This document shows, piece after piece, positions 5,380 to 5,706 of a stretch of 5,706 nt of DNA. Each line of letters begins with the position of its first letter. Position 1 is the stretch's first letter. The stretch lies in assembly GCA_903831585.1 (NCBI GenBank), contig CAIKYE010000043.1, positions 1-5,706 of the forward strand, written 5' to 3'. The notes beneath the pieces are model-generated. The model did no database searches. It saw nothing but the letters and a program-made list of their open reading frames with translations, and was not told the origin of the DNA. Position numbers and translations under genes: made by a program. The DNA is from an uncultured Micrococcales bacterium. GTDB lineage: Bacteria; Actinomycetota; Actinomycetes; Actinomycetales; Microbacteriaceae.

Positions 5380-5706
5380 TTACTTATTTGCCATCTCAAT
5401 TAGCAGTTCGCGAACACGAGCGGCATCTGCCGAACCAGCCATAGCCTTCATGACCGCTCCGATAACTTGACCGGCAGCCTGCATGCGTCCCTCACGAATC
5501 GCAGGAATCACATCAGGCTGAGTTGCGAGGGCTGCCTCGATAGCGGCGATTAGTGCGCCGTCATCAGAAACAACTTCCAGACCACGAGCAGCAACAACTT
5601 CAGCGGGTGAACCCTCGCCCGCAAGAACGTATCCGAGAACTTCGCGCGCCAAACGGTCGTTGATCTTGCCGTCTTCGATTAGCTTGGCAAGCTCGGCAAC
5701 CTGAGC
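5380..5706 (-). CDS. gatB: Asp/Glu-tRNA amidotransferase subunit B, C-terminal part
   Basis: Only the last 108 residues are in the window; the frame stays open to base 5706 and the gene continues to the right. GatB is the tRNA-binding and kinase subunit of the GatCAB complex, which converts misacylated Glu-tRNA(Gln) and Asp-tRNA(Asn) to Gln-tRNA(Gln) and Asn-tRNA(Asn) in the cytosol. The visible part is the helical YqeY-like tail domain that contacts tRNA. Recognisable pieces are [19 protein letters not shown], then [16 protein letters not shown], and near the end [20 protein letters not shown] followed by a short helix. The catalytic kinase core is outside the window. The stop is TAA at 5382-5380, 4 bases before the ATG of the membrane-protein gene, so the two are probably cotranscribed. 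The internal TTG at 5652 is not the start, because the conserved domain continues upstream of it. Confidence 0.93.
   Translation of the reverse strand, partial: AQVAELAKLIEDGKINDRLAREVLGYVLAGEGSPAEVVAARGLEVVSDDGALIAAIEAALATQPDVIPAIREGRMQAAGQVIGAVMKAMAGSADAARVRELLIEMANK

Overview
The window reads as ordinary chromosome from an actinobacterium. The evidence is a moderate-to-high GC content (about mid-50s % by eye, not computed), GTG start codons, an orn gene followed by tRNA-His(GTG) with an encoded CCA end, a GatB-type amidotransferase tail, and a single-gene RND exporter with no membrane-fusion or outer-membrane partner beside it, as expected in a one-membrane cell. Protein style and fairly modest GC are compatible with a small-genome Microbacteriaceae-like lineage. 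That placement is inference.

Layout, left to right. Positions 1-786 (+) hold the C-terminal 261 residues of an aldo/keto reductase whose start lies outside the window. Next is an 83-base gap with promoter-like and Shine-Dalgarno-like signals. Positions 870-4121 (+) encode a complete RND/AcrB-family exporter; GTG at 870 is preferred over the ATG at 822. A strong intrinsic terminator (4138-4175) closes it. Its T-tract ends 4 bases before the only possible start of orn (GTG 4180), the DEDDh oligoribonuclease. A sigma-70-type promoter overlapping the orn stop codon drives tRNA-His (4844-4919). A bidirectional terminator hairpin (4929-4959) then separates the rightward genes from a leftward unit. 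That unit is the C-terminal end of gatB (5380-5706), followed 4 bases later by a small three-helix membrane protein of unknown function (4977-5375).

How the parts fit: the window joins at least four transcription units rather than one system. The reductase and the exporter are codirectional but not visibly coupled. orn (nanoRNA turnover), tRNA-His and gatB (tRNA-dependent amidation) are housekeeping RNA/translation functions. I find no CRISPR array, insertion sequence, toxin-antitoxin pair, phage gene or riboswitch, and no convincing undescribed system. The most interesting details are regulatory. A long inverted repeat runs from the tRNA-His 3' end through the terminator. The orn start is squeezed directly behind a terminator with no Shine-Dalgarno site. 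The exporter carries a low-complexity insert and lacks the usual TM10 lysine.
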